From: an uncultured Oscillospiraceae bacterium
GTDB taxonomy: Bacteria > Bacillota > Clostridia > Oscillospirales > Oscillospiraceae
Direction of reading: 5' to 3'
NCBI GenBank assembly: GCA_947624985.1
Contig: CANQMO010000007.1
Location: 1-64,000 of the forward strand
Length of the DNA stretch: 64,000 nucleotides
Part shown: in pieces, positions 62,735-64,000 of the stretch
Numbering within the stretch: the first letter of the stretch is position 1
Layout of the letters: the number at the start of each line of letters is the position of its first letter
Position numbers and translations under genes: made by a program
The notes under the pieces: generated by a model
What the model was told of the DNA's origin: nothing
The model's input: the letters and a program-made list of their open reading frames with translations, nothing else
Databases searched by the model: none

Positions 62735-64000
62735 ATGAAAAACACGGAGCGCTTCACCCTGCGGGCCCAAAAGGCCATCGAGGAGGCGTATGGGGCCAGC
62801 CAGCGGCTGGGCCACAGCTATGTGGGGACGGAGCACCTTCTCATAGGTCTCATGCGGGAGGGAGAGGGTCTGGCCTGCCGGGTCATGCGCCGGGCGGGGC
62901 TGGAGGAGCCGGCGGTGACGGAGCTGGTGACCGCCGCCGCGGGCAGGGGCGTGCCGGGCCCGCCCGCGCAGGGGCTCACGCCCAAGGCCAAAAAGAGTAT
63001 CGAGATGGCCTGCTCCGACGCGCGGCGGCTGGGCCATAACTTCGTGGGGACCGAACACATCCTCATGGGTATCCTCCGCCAGGCGGACTGCGCCGGGACC
63101 CGGGCGGTGGAGGAGGCGGGGGTGGACCCCAACCGGCTCTATACGGACGTGATGGACGTGTTTTCTGGCCCGGAATACCGCAGCCGTCCGGAAGAGGGCG
63201 GCGGCCGGCCCGCCGTGCGCCGGGGCGACACCAGGACACTTGACCAGTACAGCCGGGACCTGACGGAGCTCGCCGCCAAGGGCCAGCTGGACCCGGTGGT
63301 GGGCCGGGAAAAGGAGCTGGAGCGGGTCATACAGATCCTCTCCCGCCGGACCAAGAACAACCCCATCCTCATCGGAGAGCCGGGCGTGGGCAAGACGGCG
63401 GTGGCGGAGGCGCTGGCAAGGCGTATCGCCGCCGGGGACGTGCCGGAGCACCTGCGCCGGAAGCGGCTCGTGGCGCTGGACATCCCCTCCATGCTGGCGG
63501 GGACAAAATACCGGGGCGACTTTGAGGACCGGGTGAAGGCGGTCATCAAGGAGGTGAGCCGGGCCGCGGACGTGATACTGTTCGTGGACGAAATGCACAC
63601 CATCGTGGGGGCCGGCGCGGCGGAGGGGGCCATCGACGCGGCCAATATACTCAAGCCCGCCCTGGGCCGGGGGCTGGTGCAGATGATCGGCGCCACCACC
63701 CTGGACGAGTACCGGACCCATGTGGAGAAGGACGCGGCGCTGGAGCGCCGGTTCCAGCCTGTCACCGTCTCGGAGCCCACGCCGGAGGAGAGCGTGCGCA
63801 TACTGACCGGCCTGCGGGACCGGTATGAGAGCCACCACCATCTGGTCATCACCGACGGGGCCATCCGCGCGGCGGTGGAGCTGTCCGGCCGGTATATCAC
63901 GGACCGGTTTTTGCCGGACAAGGCTATCGACCTCATCGACGAGGCGGCCAGCCGGGTGCGTATGATCGGCGCCCGGGTGCCGGAGGGCGTGAAGGCCGCG
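62735..64000 (+). CDS. clpC: ClpC-type AAA+ ATPase, 5' part
   Basis: Open at the right edge; 422 residues visible. ATG 62735 follows GGAGGC by ten bases. Two Clp_N repeats ([20 protein letters not shown] and [19 protein letters not shown]), then the first AAA+ domain with Walker A GEPGVGKT at 214-221, [13 protein letters not shown] and Walker [10 protein letters not shown]. Unfolds substrates for ClpP or disaggregates. ClpC is favoured over ClpB by the N-domain, but the deciding middle region is beyond the window. Confidence 0.88.
   Translation, partial: MKNTERFTLRAQKAIEEAYGASQRLGHSYVGTEHLLIGLMREGEGLACRVMRRAGLEEPAVTELVTAAAGRGVPGPPAQGLTPKAKKSIEMACSDARRLGHNFVGTEHILMGILRQADCAGTRAVEEAGVDPNRLYTDVMDVFSGPEYRSRPEEGGGRPAVRRGDTRTLDQYSRDLTELAAKGQLDPVVGREKELERVIQILSRRTKNNPILIGEPGVGKTAVAEALARRIAAGDVPEHLRRKRLVALDIPSMLAGTKYRGDFEDRVKAVIKEVSRAADVILFVDEMHTIVGAGAAEGAIDAANILKPALGRGLVQMIGATTLDEYRTHVEKDAALERRFQPVTVSEPTPEESVRILTGLRDRYESHHHLVITDGAIRAAVELSGRYITDRFLPDKAIDLIDEAASRVRMIGARVPEGVKAA

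Noticed and set aside
62735-64000. Minus-strand open frames across 62531-63936
   Set aside because: They oppose a clear ClpC-type gene with two Clp_N repeats and an AAA+ domain that is open at the window edge.

Overview
The window reads as chromosome of a high-GC, anaerobic, butyrate-forming Firmicute of the Oscillospiraceae type (Flavonifractor/Intestinimonas/Oscillibacter-like; inferred from gene content, not from a marker gene). It opens inside a butyrate operon (3' end of hbd, then bcd, etfB, etfA). A divergent pair follows at 10.9-13.7 kb: thiolase and an acetyl-CoA hydrolase/transferase-family CoA-transferase, each behind a clear sigma-A promoter. Together these supply condensation, reduction, electron bifurcation and a possible terminal CoA-transfer step; crotonase must lie outside.

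Housekeeping and envelope regions. 3.7-5.5 kb: DMT exporter and DegV protein. 5.5-10.6 kb: a 1,686-residue secreted protein of about 14 tandem repeats with a sortase-like tail. 13.8-15.4 kb: a short pyruvate-kinase-like protein and an unknown gene. 15.6-19.7 kb: a compact Type II restriction-modification module (two adenine methyltransferases plus an AlwI-like endonuclease) with base and codon use unlike its surroundings. 19.8-25.5 kb: recJ, rel, dtd, a metallo-beta-lactamase hydrolase and a MaoC hydratase in one minus-strand operon. 25.8-33.1 kb: SGNH protein, DUF4358 lipoprotein, a five-gene Ni/peptide-type ABC importer and sfsA. 33.2-39.0 kb: a minus-strand cluster around glyS that includes a catalytically degenerate NadE-like protein. 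39.1-46.9 kb: O-antigen-ligase-like protein, surface protein, tRNA-Asp/tRNA-Thr, an aldolase, a sulfatase-maturase-like radical SAM enzyme, a PNPOx-like protein, MutT and a flavoprotein.

The most striking region is 46,988-56,714. A host tRNA-Ser(CGA) gene has been cut in its anticodon loop by a 9,638-bp integrative island. The 3' half of the tRNA lies at the left border and the 5' half at the right, each carrying the same 9-bp core. The island carries a tyrosine integrase, a large STAND ATPase with an N-terminal nuclease-like domain (Avs-like), an AbiE-like toxin/antitoxin pair, a protein with a HEPN-type RN(x3)H motif, and its own complete tRNA-Ser(CGA). That tRNA sits just inside the right border, where the surviving host tRNA promoter would read into it. 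This is best described as a defence island that replaces the tRNA it destroys.

Rightward of the island are a TIGR04255-type gene with an MFS transporter, argG-argH behind ArgR-like operators, a trmN6-like methyltransferase, a 56-residue ferredoxin, and the 5' part of a ClpC-type ATPase that runs off the end. Two intergenic cassettes made of serial perfect hairpins (29.8-30.1 kb and 43.8-44.0 kb) look like members of an uncharacterised repeat class. Promoter and terminator calls rest on visual matching only.
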